Positions 33,180-41,612 of a stretch of DNA of 64,000 nucleotides are shown here, piece after piece. The notes under the pieces were generated by a model. That model worked only from the letters and a program-made list of their open reading frames with translations, was not told the DNA's origin and searched no databases. Origin of the DNA: Plantibacter auratus (lineage in GTDB: Bacteria; Actinomycetota; Actinomycetes; Actinomycetales; Microbacteriaceae); assembly GCF_050587365.1 (NCBI RefSeq), contig NZ_JBOBFV010000003.1, positions 186,001 to 250,000 of the forward strand. The letters run 5' to 3'. How positions within the stretch are numbered: position 1 is the stretch's first letter; each line of letters starts with the position of its first letter. A program made the position numbers and the translations under genes.

Positions 33180-33366
33180 CGCCAGCGCGGTGCGCTGACG
33201 CGAGCGCGGGTCTGTGGCCGCCGAACCCGTCCGCCAGCGCGGTGCGCTGACGCGAACCCGCCCGAATCGGCTCGGGCGCGGTCCGGGCGCGTGAGCGCGG
33301 GCCTCCGGAGGGGTGCGCTCGCGGTTGTGACCCGCGGTGACGTCAGCGCACCGCGCTGGCGCAACC
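33180..33366. repeat. cluster of three CAGCGCGGTGCGCTG hairpin repeats
   Basis: The 230-base gap between the converging aminotransferase and DUF3097 genes is mostly repeat. Direct copies start at 33180 and 33233; an inverted copy is at 33341-33360 with a longer shared flank. Each core folds as a 6-bp stem (CAGCGC/GCGCTG) around GGT. The direct and inverted copies can also pair with each other. Another copy is at the window's end (63953 onward). Confidence 0.8.
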
Positions 33367-33378
33367 GACGAAAGCGGG

Positions 33379-34209
33379 TCAGTCGACGGTGACGAAGTCG
33401 ATGAGCTGTTCGACGCGACCGAGGAGTTCCGGCTCGAGGTCGTTGAAGGTCCGGACCTGACCGAGGATGCGCTTCCAGGCCCGGGCGATGTCGGCCTGCG
33501 AGTCGTGCGGCCAGCCGAACGCCTGGCAGATGCCCTTCTTCCACTCGATGGAGCGAGGGATGGTCGGCCACTCGCGCAAGCCGACCCTGGCGGGCTTCAC
33601 GGCCTGCCAGACGTCGACGTACGGGTGCCCGACGATGAGGACGTTCCGGCCGTTCGGTCCGGCCATGACGGCGTCGGCGATGCGCTGCTCCTTCGAGCCG
33701 GGGACCAGATGGTCGACGAGGACGCCGACACGGCGGTCCGGGCCCGGCCGGAACTCGGCGAGCGCGGCGTCGAGGTGGTCGACGCCCGCGAGGTACTCGA
33801 CGACGACGCCCTCCACGCGGAGGTCGTCGCCCCAGACCCGCTCGACGAGTTCCGCATCGTGGCGACCCTCGACGAAGATCCGGCTCGCGCGAGCCACCCG
33901 AGCGGTCGTCTCCACCGCGAAGGAGCCGGAGGCGGTGCGCGCCCGCCCCGTCGGTGCGCGCTTCGGCACGACGAGGACGACGGGCTCACCCTCGAGGAGG
34001 AACCCCGCCCCCATGGGGAACACGCGTCGCTTGCCGCGGTAGTCCTCGAGCTCGACCGTCTTCGCCTCGACGCGCGTGATCGCGCCGCAGAAGCCGCCGA
34101 GTTCCTCGACCACGAGGTCGGTCACCGCCTCGACCTCACGGGCCACCACGCGGTTCTTCTTCCGCCAGTCCCCCGCGAGGACGTCCTGACCATACCTGTC
34201 TTCGAACAC
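33379..34209 (-). CDS. DUF3097 protein
   Basis: A 276-residue actinobacterial protein that begins FEDRYGQDVLAGDWR and has a central region, RIFVEGRHDAELVERVWGDDL, that looks like a Toprim-type acidic fold, with VGVLVDHLVPGSKEQRIA and IVGHPYVDVWQAVKP downstream. The strands ending in Glu and Asp-His-Leu would match a Toprim metal site, which suggests nucleic acid or nucleotide work; no function is established. The start is GTG 34209, six bases after TAGCGT. It is a single gene. Confidence 0.85.
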   Translation of the reverse strand: MFEDRYGQDVLAGDWRKKNRVVAREVEAVTDLVVEELGGFCGAITRVEAKTVELEDYRGKRRVFPMGAGFLLEGEPVVLVVPKRAPTGRARTASGSFAVETTARVARASRIFVEGRHDAELVERVWGDDLRVEGVVVEYLAGVDHLDAALAEFRPGPDRRVGVLVDHLVPGSKEQRIADAVMAGPNGRNVLIVGHPYVDVWQAVKPARVGLREWPTIPRSIEWKKGICQAFGWPHDSQADIARAWKRILGQVRTFNDLEPELLGRVEQLIDFVTVD

Positions 34210-34215
34210 CCGTCA

Positions 34216-34221
34216 ACGCTA
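34216..34221 (-). promoter_or_regulatory. -10 box of leaderless DUF3097 gene
   Basis: TAGCGT (minus strand) is followed by six bases and then GTG 34209. Confidence 0.5.
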
Positions 34222-34239
34222 ACCAACCCTCCGACCTTT

Positions 34240-34310
34240 CTCAGGACGGCCCCGGCGTGGCGCGGCCGACACGCCGCAATCCAGGCTCGACACGCCGACG
34301 CCGTCCTGAG
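34240..34310. repeat. long-loop inverted repeat upstream of DUF3097
   Basis: CTCAGGACGGC (34240-34250) is exactly complementary to 34300-34310, around a 49-base loop that itself holds two CGACACGCCG copies. The 185-base gap 34210-34394 contains no supported gene. The repeat might terminate the gene at 34395, which reads toward it. Confidence 0.5.
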
Positions 34311-34394
34311 TCGGGGACAGGTCGAGCGGTGGGTCGCCCGCGGCGGGAGGGCCTGCTGGCGTGGGAAGCCGCCCGGTGCGGAGACACGCCCCGA

Positions 34395-35141
34395 CTAGGC
34401 TGCGGCGCGCTCAGCCTCGCGGGCGAGACCGCCGAGCAGGAGCCCGAGCTGGTCGTCCACGGTGCCGGGGTCCTCGGGGTGCCACTGCACGCCGGTGATC
34501 GGCAGGGTGCGGTGCTCGATCGCCTCGACGGTGCCGTCGGAGGCCCAGGCGACGGCACGCAGGCCCTCGCCGAGCTCGCCGACCGACTGGTGGTGGGCGC
34601 TCTGCACCTGGAGGTGACGGGCACCGAGTCGGAATGCGAGGGCACTCGAGGGGTCGAGCTCGACCTCGTGCGGGGTCATGCTCTCATCGACCGGGACACC
34701 CTCGTTGCGGTGGGCGCTGTGCTCACCGAGGTCCTGCACGAGCGTCCCGCCGAGGGCGACGTTGATGATCTGGTGACCGCGACAGATCCCGAGCAGCGGC
34801 GTGCCTCGCTCGGCGGCGCGACGGGCGACCGCCAGCTGGGCGCGGTCGGCCTCGGGGAAGTGCTGGCCCTCGGCGCGGTAGCCGGTGGTGCCGCCGTACT
34901 GGGCGGGATCGATGTCGGCGCCGCCCATGATGACGACGGCGGAAGCCCCGTCGGTCGAGGCGAGGAGCGCATCGGTGCCGAGGTCGTGCGCGGCCAACCG
35001 GGTCACGCGCCAGCCGGCCCGTTCGGCGGCGGCGATGGTCCGTCCGACGAGGATCTGCACGTACTCGTGGTACGCCTGGTCGTCCTCACGGAACCTGGTG
35101 ACCTCGACGAGCGCCAGCATGGGTGAGACGTGTCCTTGCAT
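34395..35141 (-). CDS. class I glutamine amidotransferase-like hydrolase (gamma-glutamyl-GABA hydrolase family)
   Basis: A 248-residue single-domain hydrolase. The nucleophile Cys is in LGICRGHQIINVALGG near residue 119; the His-Glu pair is in GVQWHPEDP near 222. SAHHQSVGEL is typical of the PuuD/peptidase C26 family, which splits gamma-glutamyl-GABA into glutamate and GABA in putrescine breakdown. No other puu genes adjoin, so the substrate is open, but a GABA-type aminotransferase lies 1.2 kb away. AAGGAGC precedes the ATG. Confidence 0.87.
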   Translation of the reverse strand: MQGHVSPMLALVEVTRFREDDQAYHEYVQILVGRTIAAAERAGWRVTRLAAHDLGTDALLASTDGASAVVIMGGADIDPAQYGGTTGYRAEGQHFPEADRAQLAVARRAAERGTPLLGICRGHQIINVALGGTLVQDLGEHSAHRNEGVPVDESMTPHEVELDPSSALAFRLGARHLQVQSAHHQSVGELGEGLRAVAWASDGTVEAIEHRTLPITGVQWHPEDPGTVDDQLGLLLGGLAREAERAAA

Positions 35142-35215
35142 GATGCTCCTTCCAGGGGTTCCGTGAGGTGACTCGACCAGTCTCGCCGGGCAGACGCCCT
35201 CGCGCGAGCGGCCGC

Positions 35216-35267
35216 GTCACGGTCGGTAACAGAGTCCGTCACGGTCGGTGTCGGCGTCACGGTCGGT
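35216..35267. repeat. three direct copies of GTCACGGTCGGT
   Basis: Identical 12-mers begin at 35216, 35238 and 35256 in the divergent gap 35142-35418. Spacing of 22 and 18 bases puts them roughly on one face of the helix, as for a multimeric regulator site. A TAGACT -10 box for the downstream TPM gene is at 35358-35363. Confidence 0.6.
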
Positions 35268-35357
35268 GTCGGCGAAGCCCCGTCACCGCCGCATAGCACA
35301 GCTCTGGTTCGGCGCGCTCGCTGGGAGCCCGCTGTAGAGATGTCGAGGGCCCGGACC

Positions 35358-35363
35358 TAGACT
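35358..35363 (+). promoter_or_regulatory. candidate -10 box of TPM-domain gene
   Basis: TAGACT, about 55 bases before the ATG at 35419, which has its own GAGGTG ribosome site. No clear -35 was seen. Confidence 0.4.
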
Positions 35364-35418
35364 CGGAACCGAGCCGCGGGGTGGGGCTCCAGGGTCCGAA
35401 CGAGTGACGAGGTGACCG

Positions 35419-37491
35419 ATGCGGGTTCGCTGGGCGGTATCGATCTGGGCGTTCTGCGTGGCCGTGCTCCTCGGAGCGGGGGCCACCGCCGCCTGGGCGG
35501 AGAGCCCGGTGCAGCTCGGAGCCGGGCGCGTGTCCGACAGTGCGGGCGTCCTCAGCAGCGGCGAGGTCTCCGAGATCACGACGGCCGTCGACGACCTGGC
35601 CGCGGATCACGGCGTCGACCTCTGGGTGGTCTACGTGCCGACCTTCACCGACCCGAGTGACGCCGAGTCCTGGGCGAACCAGACCGCGAAGGACAACAAC
35701 CTCGGACCGAACCAGTACCTGCTGGCCGTGGCGACGGAGGACCGCGCCTACTACCTCTCCGGCGACTCCAGTGGACCGGTGAGCGGCGATCAGCTGACCG
35801 AGATCGAGCAGCAGCGCATCCTGCCGCAGCTGCGTGACGACGACTGGGCCGGCGCCGGCGTCGCTGCCGCCGAAGGCCTGGGTGCCGCCGTCGGCGGCGG
35901 GTCGATCGGAGGCAGCGGTGGTGGTTCAGGCGGCTCGGCCGGGTGGCTGACCATCCTGCTGATCGTGGTCGTCGCCGTCGTGGCCGTCGTCCTCCTGGTC
36001 GTCTTCCTCCGCCGACGCCGCGCTGCGAACGGCGACGGCGCCGTGATCGCGGGCCGGCAGGGGGCACCGGTCGACCCGCTGGCCACCGCCCCTATCCCCG
36101 AGCTCGAACGACTCGCCGGCAGTGCGCTCGTCCAGACCGACGACGCCGTCCGGACGAGCGAGGAGGAGCTCGGCTTCGCGACCGCCTCCTACGGCGAACC
36201 GGCCACGGCCGCGTTCACCGCCGCCCTCGCCGGAGCGAAGGACGACCTCGCACATGCCTTCGCGCTCAAGCAGCGGCTCGACGACGCCGAGCCGGACACC
36301 GAGCAGCAACAGCGCGACTGGAACCTCCAGATCATCCGGCTCTGCGAGCACGCGAACCACGTGCTCGATGAACAAGCAGCCTCCTTCGACGAGCTCCGCG
36401 CGCTCGAGAAGAACGCACCCGCCGCGGTCGAGGAGCTGCGAGCCAGGGCGGCCGCGGCCGGACCGACGGTGACGGCCGCGCAAGACGCGGTGCGCGCCCT
36501 GCAGACGCGCTACAGCCCCGACGCCCTCATCACCGTGATCGACAACCCGGCGCAGGCGACGGAGCGTCTCGCCTTCGCCACCGCGGCGATCTCGGACGCA
36601 GCTGCACGGCTCGCCGCCGGAGACTCGGGCGAGGCCGCCGTCGGCATCCGAGCCGCCGAGGAAGCGCTCGACCAGGCCACCCAGCTCACCGGGGCCGTGA
36701 AGCGGCTGCAGGCCGACCTGACGACCGCCGAGCAGCACCTCGCCGCCCGACTGGCCGAATTGGACGGAGACGTCGCCGCGGCTGGCGGCCAACCGGACCC
36801 GACCGGCACCCTCGCCGCGGCGGTCGCGAGCACCACCGCGACGGTCTCCCAGGTTCGCGGCGCGCTCGGCGCACCGAACAACCCGATCGCCCTCCTCGCC
36901 CGCCTGGATGCGGCGAACACGCAGATCGACGGTGCTCTCCAAGGGGTGCGCACCGCGGCGGAGCAGCGACAACGCGCTGCAGCCGCCCTCGGACAGACCC
37001 TGCAGACGGCGGGCGCGCAGGTGTCGGCTGCCGAGGACTTCATCGTCTCGCGGCGCGGAGCCGTCGGCCCGGAGGCCCGGACGCGCCTCGCCGAAGCCGG
37101 CCGCAGCCTCGTGCAGGCCCAGGGCCTCGCCGCCAACGACCCGACGCAGGCGCTCTCCCTCGCCCAGCGCGCCAACTCGCTCGCGAGTCAAGCGGTGCAG
37201 CTCGCCCAGGCCGACCTCGGGCAGTTCCAGAGCCAGTCGGCGGGCGGACTCGACGGCATGTTCGGCGGCGGCCAGGGGCAGCAGGGCGGCAACGGGATGC
37301 TCGGTGCCGTCCTCGGCGGCATCCTGATCAACTCCGTCCTCGGCGGCGGCGGGTCCCGTTCCGGCGGCGGCATGTTCGGCGGCGGAGGATCGAGCGGCGG
37401 CATGTTCGGCGGCGGCTCCGGTCGCTCACGCAGCGCCGGCAGCTTCGGTGGCGGCGGCACCCGTTCCCGACGCGGCGGCGGTCGCTTCTGA
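35419..37491 (+). CDS. TPM-domain secreted/membrane protein with Gly-rich tail
   Basis: A 690-residue protein. A signal peptide (about 1-27, ending AAWA) is followed by a TPM (Psb32/phosphatase-like) domain at about 33-150, a Gly/Ser linker and a membrane helix at about 174-198. A long Ala/Glu-rich helical region with coiled-coil character follows, then a Gly-rich tail from about 610 with FGGG repeats and a basic RSRRGGGRF end. TPM proteins of this build are common in actinobacteria next to pspA. The N-domain would lie outside the membrane and the coiled region inside. Biochemical role unknown. Confidence 0.85.
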   Translation: MRVRWAVSIWAFCVAVLLGAGATAAWAESPVQLGAGRVSDSAGVLSSGEVSEITTAVDDLAADHGVDLWVVYVPTFTDPSDAESWANQTAKDNNLGPNQYLLAVATEDRAYYLSGDSSGPVSGDQLTEIEQQRILPQLRDDDWAGAGVAAAEGLGAAVGGGSIGGSGGGSGGSAGWLTILLIVVVAVVAVVLLVVFLRRRRAANGDGAVIAGRQGAPVDPLATAPIPELERLAGSALVQTDDAVRTSEEELGFATASYGEPATAAFTAALAGAKDDLAHAFALKQRLDDAEPDTEQQQRDWNLQIIRLCEHANHVLDEQAASFDELRALEKNAPAAVEELRARAAAAGPTVTAAQDAVRALQTRYSPDALITVIDNPAQATERLAFATAAISDAAARLAAGDSGEAAVGIRAAEEALDQATQLTGAVKRLQADLTTAEQHLAARLAELDGDVAAAGGQPDPTGTLAAAVASTTATVSQVRGALGAPNNPIALLARLDAANTQIDGALQGVRTAAEQRQRAAAALGQTLQTAGAQVSAAEDFIVSRRGAVGPEARTRLAEAGRSLVQAQGLAANDPTQALSLAQRANSLASQAVQLAQADLGQFQSQSAGGLDGMFGGGQGQQGGNGMLGAVLGGILINSVLGGGGSRSGGGMFGGGGSSGGMFGGGSGRSRSAGSFGGGGTRSRRGGGRF

Positions 37492-37565
37492 TCCGCGGCA
37501 CCACCCACCTCATCACCAGACACCGACCGACACGATCCAGCAGGACACGAGAGAGGAACCACACC

Positions 37566-38339
37566 ATGGCAGAGAAGCAGTCCATCTTCGGACGCATCGC
37601 CCAGCTGACCAAGGCCAACATCAACGCGCTGCTCGACTCCGCCGAGGACCCGCAGAAGATGCTCGACCAGATGGTCCGGGACTACACGAACTCGATCGCC
37701 GACGCCGAGAGCGCGATCGCCGAGACGATCGGCAACCTCCGGCTCCTCGAGCAGGACCACCAGCAGGACGTCGAGGCGGCCTCCGAGTGGGGCACCAAGG
37801 CGCTGGCCGCGAGTCGCAAGGCCGACGAATACCGTCAGGCGGGCAACGCCGCGGACGCCGACAAGTTCGACAACCTCGCGAAGATCGCGCTCCAGCGCCA
37901 GATCGGCGCCGAGAACGAGGCCAAGCAGGCCGAGCCGCAGCTGGCCTCGCAGACGAAGGTCGTCGAGCAGCTGAAGAACGGCCTCAACGGCATGAAGACG
38001 AAGCTCGAGCAGCTGAAGACGAAGCGCAGCGAGCTCGTCGCCCGTGCCAAGACCGCGGAGGCCCAGCGCAAGGTCGCGGATGCGGTCGGCAGCATCGACA
38101 TCATGGACCCGACGAGCGACCTGAGCCGCTACGAGGACAAGATCCGCCGCGAGGAGGCGAAGGTGCTCGGCCAGCAGGAGCTCGCCGCCTCGAGTCTCGA
38201 CGCGCAGTTCAACGACCTCGAGGACCTCGGCGAGCTGACCGAGGTCGAGGCCCGCCTCGCCGCGCTGAAGGGCGGCGGTTCCGCGTCTCCCGCGATCGAG
38301 TCCTCCGGACCCGAGTACACGCCGAACGCCGGACAGTAG
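37566..38339 (+). CDS. PspA/IM30 family envelope-stress protein
   Basis: A 257-residue, almost wholly helical protein of the ESCRT-III-like PspA/Vipp1 family that coats and protects the inner membrane face. The N-terminus FGRIAQLTKANINALLDSAEDPQKMLDQM is typical, as are the long Lys/Glu/Ala coiled coil and a short acidic C-terminal region. It follows the TPM gene by 74 bases and is probably in the same operon. GAGAGGA precedes the ATG. Confidence 0.93.
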   Translation: MAEKQSIFGRIAQLTKANINALLDSAEDPQKMLDQMVRDYTNSIADAESAIAETIGNLRLLEQDHQQDVEAASEWGTKALAASRKADEYRQAGNAADADKFDNLAKIALQRQIGAENEAKQAEPQLASQTKVVEQLKNGLNGMKTKLEQLKTKRSELVARAKTAEAQRKVADAVGSIDIMDPTSDLSRYEDKIRREEAKVLGQQELAASSLDAQFNDLEDLGELTEVEARLAALKGGGSASPAIESSGPEYTPNAGQ

Positions 38340-38347
38340 TACCGATC

Positions 38348-38381
38348 CGACGGGCCCTCGGGACCTCCCGAGGGCCCGTCG
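38348..38381 (+). terminator. 15-bp hairpin after pspA
   Basis: CGACGGGCCCTCGGG pairs perfectly with the complementary 38367-38381 around ACCT. It lies 9 bases after the pspA stop and before the arginase-family gene, so it should end the TPM-pspA transcript. Confidence 0.8.
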
Positions 38382-38418
38382 CCCTCGCCCCCTCGCACCA
38401 TCTCCAGGAAGGCACCGC

Positions 38419-39279
38419 ATGACGAAGTTCGTCGTCGTCCCCCAGTGGCAGGGCTCCGGCTCGTCCAGGGCCATGCAGTTGATCGATGGAGCCGAGGCGA
38501 TCCGCGGCGACCTGCCGACGGCGGCCACGACACTCGTCCACGTGCCGACGGAGGCCGGCGAGGCCCTCGACACCGACATCCGGCGCGCCAGTTCCCTCGT
38601 GACGACCGCGGAACTCCAACGTCAGGCGCTCGTCGGGATCGACGAGCCCGTCATCACCATCGGCGGGGACTGCGGCGTCGAACTCGCGTCGGTCGGTGAG
38701 GCCCTCCGACGCGACCCCGGCATCGCCGTCGTCTGGTTCGACGCCCACGGCGACCTCAACACCCCGCTCAGCTCGCCGTCCGGGTCGTTCAGCGGCATGG
38801 TCGCCCGGGCACTGACCGGCGAAGGCGCCGCGATGCTGCTGCCCGAGGCCCCACTCGATCCCGCCCGACTCGTCCTCGTGGGGGTGCGTGACCTCGACGA
38901 CGGTGAACTCGCCCACATCGAGGAGCGTGGCATCCCCATGGTCTCCTCGGTGATGACGAGCGCCGCCGAGGTGGTCGCCGCCGTCGAGGCGACGGGCGCC
39001 GACCGCGTCTACCTGCACGTGGACGTCGACGTCCTCGACCCCGCCGTCATCGCCGGCGTCAGCTCGGCCGTCCCCTTCGGTCTCGAACTCGGCACCCTGC
39101 TCGACTGCATCACCGCCCTCCGCGCCCGATTCGGCTTCGCCGGGGCCGGGGTCACGGGCTTCTCACCCGGCTCCCCCGACGCCGCAGCCGACGACCTCGG
39201 CACCATCCTCCGCATCATCGGCGCGATCAGTCGCGAACCGAAACCTGACAGCACCAACCCGACAGGAGTCACCCCATGA
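38419..39279 (+). CDS. arginase/agmatinase-family protein with altered metal motif
   Basis: A 286-residue ureohydrolase-fold protein. Motif two (WFDAHGDLN) and motif three (HVDVDVLDP) keep the aspartate and histidine manganese ligands. Motif one reads GGDCGVEL, where arginases have GGDHS, so one metal-ligand His is Cys. That may reduce the site to one metal or change the substrate; ureohydrolase activity is therefore not certain. AGGAAGG precedes the ATG. The stop overlaps the next gene's ATG (ATGA), making a three-gene operon. Confidence 0.84.
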   Translation: MTKFVVVPQWQGSGSSRAMQLIDGAEAIRGDLPTAATTLVHVPTEAGEALDTDIRRASSLVTTAELQRQALVGIDEPVITIGGDCGVELASVGEALRRDPGIAVVWFDAHGDLNTPLSSPSGSFSGMVARALTGEGAAMLLPEAPLDPARLVLVGVRDLDDGELAHIEERGIPMVSSVMTSAAEVVAAVEATGADRVYLHVDVDVLDPAVIAGVSSAVPFGLELGTLLDCITALRARFGFAGAGVTGFSPGSPDAAADDLGTILRIIGAISREPKPDSTNPTGVTP

Positions 39280-40691
39280 GCCGTACCGTCGATCTCGTCG
39301 TCATCGGAGCCGGACCCGTCGGCGAGAACGTCGCCGACTACGCCCACAAGAGCGGTCTGAGCGTCGTCATCGTCGAGAGCGAACTGGTCGGCGGTGAGTG
39401 CTCCTACTGGGCCTGCATGCCGTCCAAGGCCCTCATCCGCTCGGGAGCCGCCCTGCGGGCCGCCAAGCGCACGGGTGGAGCCATCCCCGAGGACACCGCG
39501 CTCGATCCGCTTAAGGTCCTCGCGCGACGGGACTCGTTCACGAGCGACTGGTCGGACGACGGCCAGGTCGAGTGGCTCGAGGGCGCCGGCATCGAGCTGG
39601 TGCGTGGGCACGGTCGCCTGACCGGCCAACGCGAGGTCACCGTGACGGCCGCCGACGGCTCGACGACGGTGCTCACGGCGACGCACGCCGTCGCGGTCTG
39701 CACCGGCTCCGCCGCGCTCCTGCCCGACATCGCAGGGCTGGCGGCGGTGGAGCCGTGGACGAGCCGCGAGGCCACGAGCGTCCAGACCCTGCCAGCGTCC
39801 GTCGCCTTCCTCGGTGGCGGCGTCGTCGCCGTCGAGCTCGCGACCGCCTACCGCTCGCTCGGGGTCGACGTCACGCTCGTCGCCCGCAGCGGCCTGCTCG
39901 GCAACACCGAGCCGTTCGCCGGCGAGCTCGTCGAGTCCTCCCTGCGTGAACTCGGCGTGACGATCGTGCACGCGTCCCCCACCGCCGTCTCGCGGGCCGC
40001 CGACGGTGCCGTCACGCTTGAGTTCGACGACCGGGACGCGGTGACGACGGCGGAACTCGTCGTGGCCACCGGCCGGACGCCACGGACGGACGACCTCGGG
40101 CTCGAGACCGTCGGCCTGGAACCGGGTGCCTGGATCGAGGTCGACGATCAGCTCCTCGCTCACGGCAGCGACTGGCTCTACGCCGTCGGCGACGTCAACC
40201 ACCGGGCTCTCCTGACGCACCAGGGCAAGTATCAGGCACGCGCCGCGGGCGCGGTCATCGCGGCACGGGCGAACGGCGAGGACGTCGACACCAGCCCGTG
40301 GAGCGACCACGCGGCGACCGCCGACCACCGTGCCGTGCCGCAGGTCGTCTTCTCCGAACCGGAGGTCGCCGCCATCGGACTCACTGCCGCGCAGGCCGAG
40401 GCGGCGGGGATCGACCACCGGGTGGTCGACTACGACCTCGGTGGCATCGCGGGCTCGAGCCTCCACGCCGACGGCTACACCGGGCAGGCGAGGATGGTCG
40501 TCGACGAGGAGCGCGGCGTGATCATCGGGATGACCTTCGTGGGTCAGGACGTCGCCGAACTCGTCCACGCGGCGACGATCGCCGTCGTGGGTGAGGTGCC
40601 GCTGCACCGCCTCTGGCACGCGGTGCCGTCCTACCCGACGATGAGCGAGATCTGGCTGCGACTCCTCGAGACCTACCGGAGCGGTGCGTGA
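39276..40691 (+). CDS. FAD-dependent pyridine nucleotide-disulfide oxidoreductase
   Basis: A 471-residue flavoenzyme of the mercuric-reductase/lipoamide-dehydrogenase fold. It has an FAD-binding VIGAGPVGENVADYA, the redox pair in GGECSYWACMPSK (Cys-x4-Cys, near residues 41-46), the NADP loop FLGGGVVAVELATAY near 175 and the dimer domain with GMTFVGQDVAELVHAA. The C-terminal active-site His is in HAVPSYPTMSE. No heavy-metal-binding domain or extra Cys pair is present, so mercury reduction is unlikely. The substrate is unknown. Starts inside the arginase-family gene and overlaps the next one by four bases. Confidence 0.88.
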   Translation: MSRTVDLVVIGAGPVGENVADYAHKSGLSVVIVESELVGGECSYWACMPSKALIRSGAALRAAKRTGGAIPEDTALDPLKVLARRDSFTSDWSDDGQVEWLEGAGIELVRGHGRLTGQREVTVTAADGSTTVLTATHAVAVCTGSAALLPDIAGLAAVEPWTSREATSVQTLPASVAFLGGGVVAVELATAYRSLGVDVTLVARSGLLGNTEPFAGELVESSLRELGVTIVHASPTAVSRAADGAVTLEFDDRDAVTTAELVVATGRTPRTDDLGLETVGLEPGAWIEVDDQLLAHGSDWLYAVGDVNHRALLTHQGKYQARAAGAVIAARANGEDVDTSPWSDHAATADHRAVPQVVFSEPEVAAIGLTAAQAEAAGIDHRVVDYDLGGIAGSSLHADGYTGQARMVVDEERGVIIGMTFVGQDVAELVHAATIAVVGEVPLHRLWHAVPSYPTMSEIWLRLLETYRSGA

Positions 40692-41098
40692 CCCGTCCCG
40701 GCGACGTCGATGAGCCGCGGAGCCGTCGTTCCGGCGGCCCGTGGCTCGACTCACCCCTCAGCCGGATCGGGTACTGGTACGCCACGCTCACCGGGCTCGT
40801 CTGGGGCGCACTCTGGAGCACCGGTCCGGTCGAACGCCGGGGCGGGATGATCGTCTTCCGCGGGATGCCGTCGTGGACGTTCGGCCGAGGTGGCTCATGC
40901 GTCGGCGGGGTGTACCTCACCGACCGGAACGTGTCGACCCGGGTGCTCGAACACGAGGCGGTGCACAAGCGGCAATGGCAGCGGTACGGCATGCTCTTCC
41001 CACTGATGTACGCGATCGCCGGTCGTGATCCGCTCCGGAACCGCTTCGAGATCGAAGCCGGCCTCGAAGCGGGAGGCTACCTGCCGAAACGCCGCTGA
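40688..41098 (+). CDS. small HExxH-containing protein
   Basis: A 136-residue protein of unknown function starting at GTG 40688 inside the oxidoreductase stop. The middle reads VLEHEAVHKRQWQRYG; the HEAVH segment is a zinc-peptidase-like HExxH, preceded by a hydrophobic stretch near residues 28-42 and followed by another near 103-112. Similar small actinobacterial proteins are sometimes labelled Fe-S oxidoreductase, but only one Cys is visible, so that label is not supported. Third gene of an overlapping operon. Confidence 0.72.
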   Translation: MTRPGDVDEPRSRRSGGPWLDSPLSRIGYWYATLTGLVWGALWSTGPVERRGGMIVFRGMPSWTFGRGGSCVGGVYLTDRNVSTRVLEHEAVHKRQWQRYGMLFPLMYAIAGRDPLRNRFEIEAGLEAGGYLPKRR

Positions 41099-41144
41099 CG
41101 AGCGTCGCGGCGTCTGTGCGCTGCCGTGCCGGTTCGAGGTCGTG

Positions 41145-41600
41145 TCAGTGCGATGCGCGCTCGACCGAGTTCGAGCGCTGACGCGCGCCGATGCTCGCCA
41201 GCGTCATCCTGAGGTCGTTCCGGAGGCCCGTGAGGTGCTCCGTCTCGCCGCCGATCCACACGCGGTAGTCGGCCGCGTCGTGTCCGTCGACGTCGAGCAT
41301 CTCGCTCGCCCAGGCCCGGGTCGCTCGTGCGACGGCCTGACCGCGTGCGCACCGGCTGCCCGTTCCAGGTTCCCCCGAACGCGCTGCGCGGACGAGCCAC
41401 GTCACGACGACGCGTCCCGGCGAGTCGAGGGTGGTGATCGACGCGGCGTCGTCGACCTCGACGAACACCTGACCGCGGGCGCAGATGGGGAGCAGCGCGA
41501 GGACCTCCGCCAGCTCGCCGACCGACGACTCGTCGCCCGCGAGCAGCACGTGGCGTGCGTCCGCGACGGCGAACTCCGCCGGATCCTCGAAATAGCTCAC
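41145..41600 (-). CDS. SIP (siderophore-interacting) domain protein, iron-regulated
   Basis: A 151-residue protein corresponding to the NAD(P)H-binding half of siderophore-interacting ferric reductases: HVLLAGDESSVGELAEVLALLP near residue 17, then a conserved YRVWIGGETEHLTGLRNDL near the end. The FAD-binding front half is missing, a known stand-alone form in this group. Start GTG 41600 is leaderless. A DtxR/IdeR-type box overlaps its -10 region, so repression by iron is expected. Likely role: reductive iron release from siderophores. Confidence 0.86.
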   Translation of the reverse strand: MSYFEDPAEFAVADARHVLLAGDESSVGELAEVLALLPICARGQVFVEVDDAASITTLDSPGRVVVTWLVRAARSGEPGTGSRCARGQAVARATRAWASEMLDVDGHDAADYRVWIGGETEHLTGLRNDLRMTLASIGARQRSNSVERASH

Positions 41601-41606
41601 ACGATC

Positions 41607-41612
41607 AGTATA
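41607..41612 (-). promoter_or_regulatory. -10 box of leaderless SIP gene
   Basis: TATACT (minus strand) stands six bases before the GTG at 41600. The iron box overlaps it, so bound regulator would block RNA polymerase. Confidence 0.6.

Noticed and set aside
33149..33378. CRISPR array
   Set aside because: Repeats are few, unevenly spaced and one is inverted. No cas genes are in the window. They are hairpin repeats.
34257..34394. Plus-strand stretch reading like ADAVLSRGQVERWVARG, reminiscent of the N-terminus of DUF559/AbiEi-type proteins
   Set aside because: Only about 20 residues, no continuation and no start signal. Too short to call a pseudogene; chance is likely in this GC range.
39276..40691. 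Mercuric reductase
   Set aside because: It has the fold and a Cys-x4-Cys pair, but no N-terminal metal-binding domain, no C-terminal Cys pair and no mer neighbours.
40688..41098. Fe-S oxidoreductase label for the small protein
   Set aside because: Only one cysteine is visible in 136 residues, so no cluster could be held.
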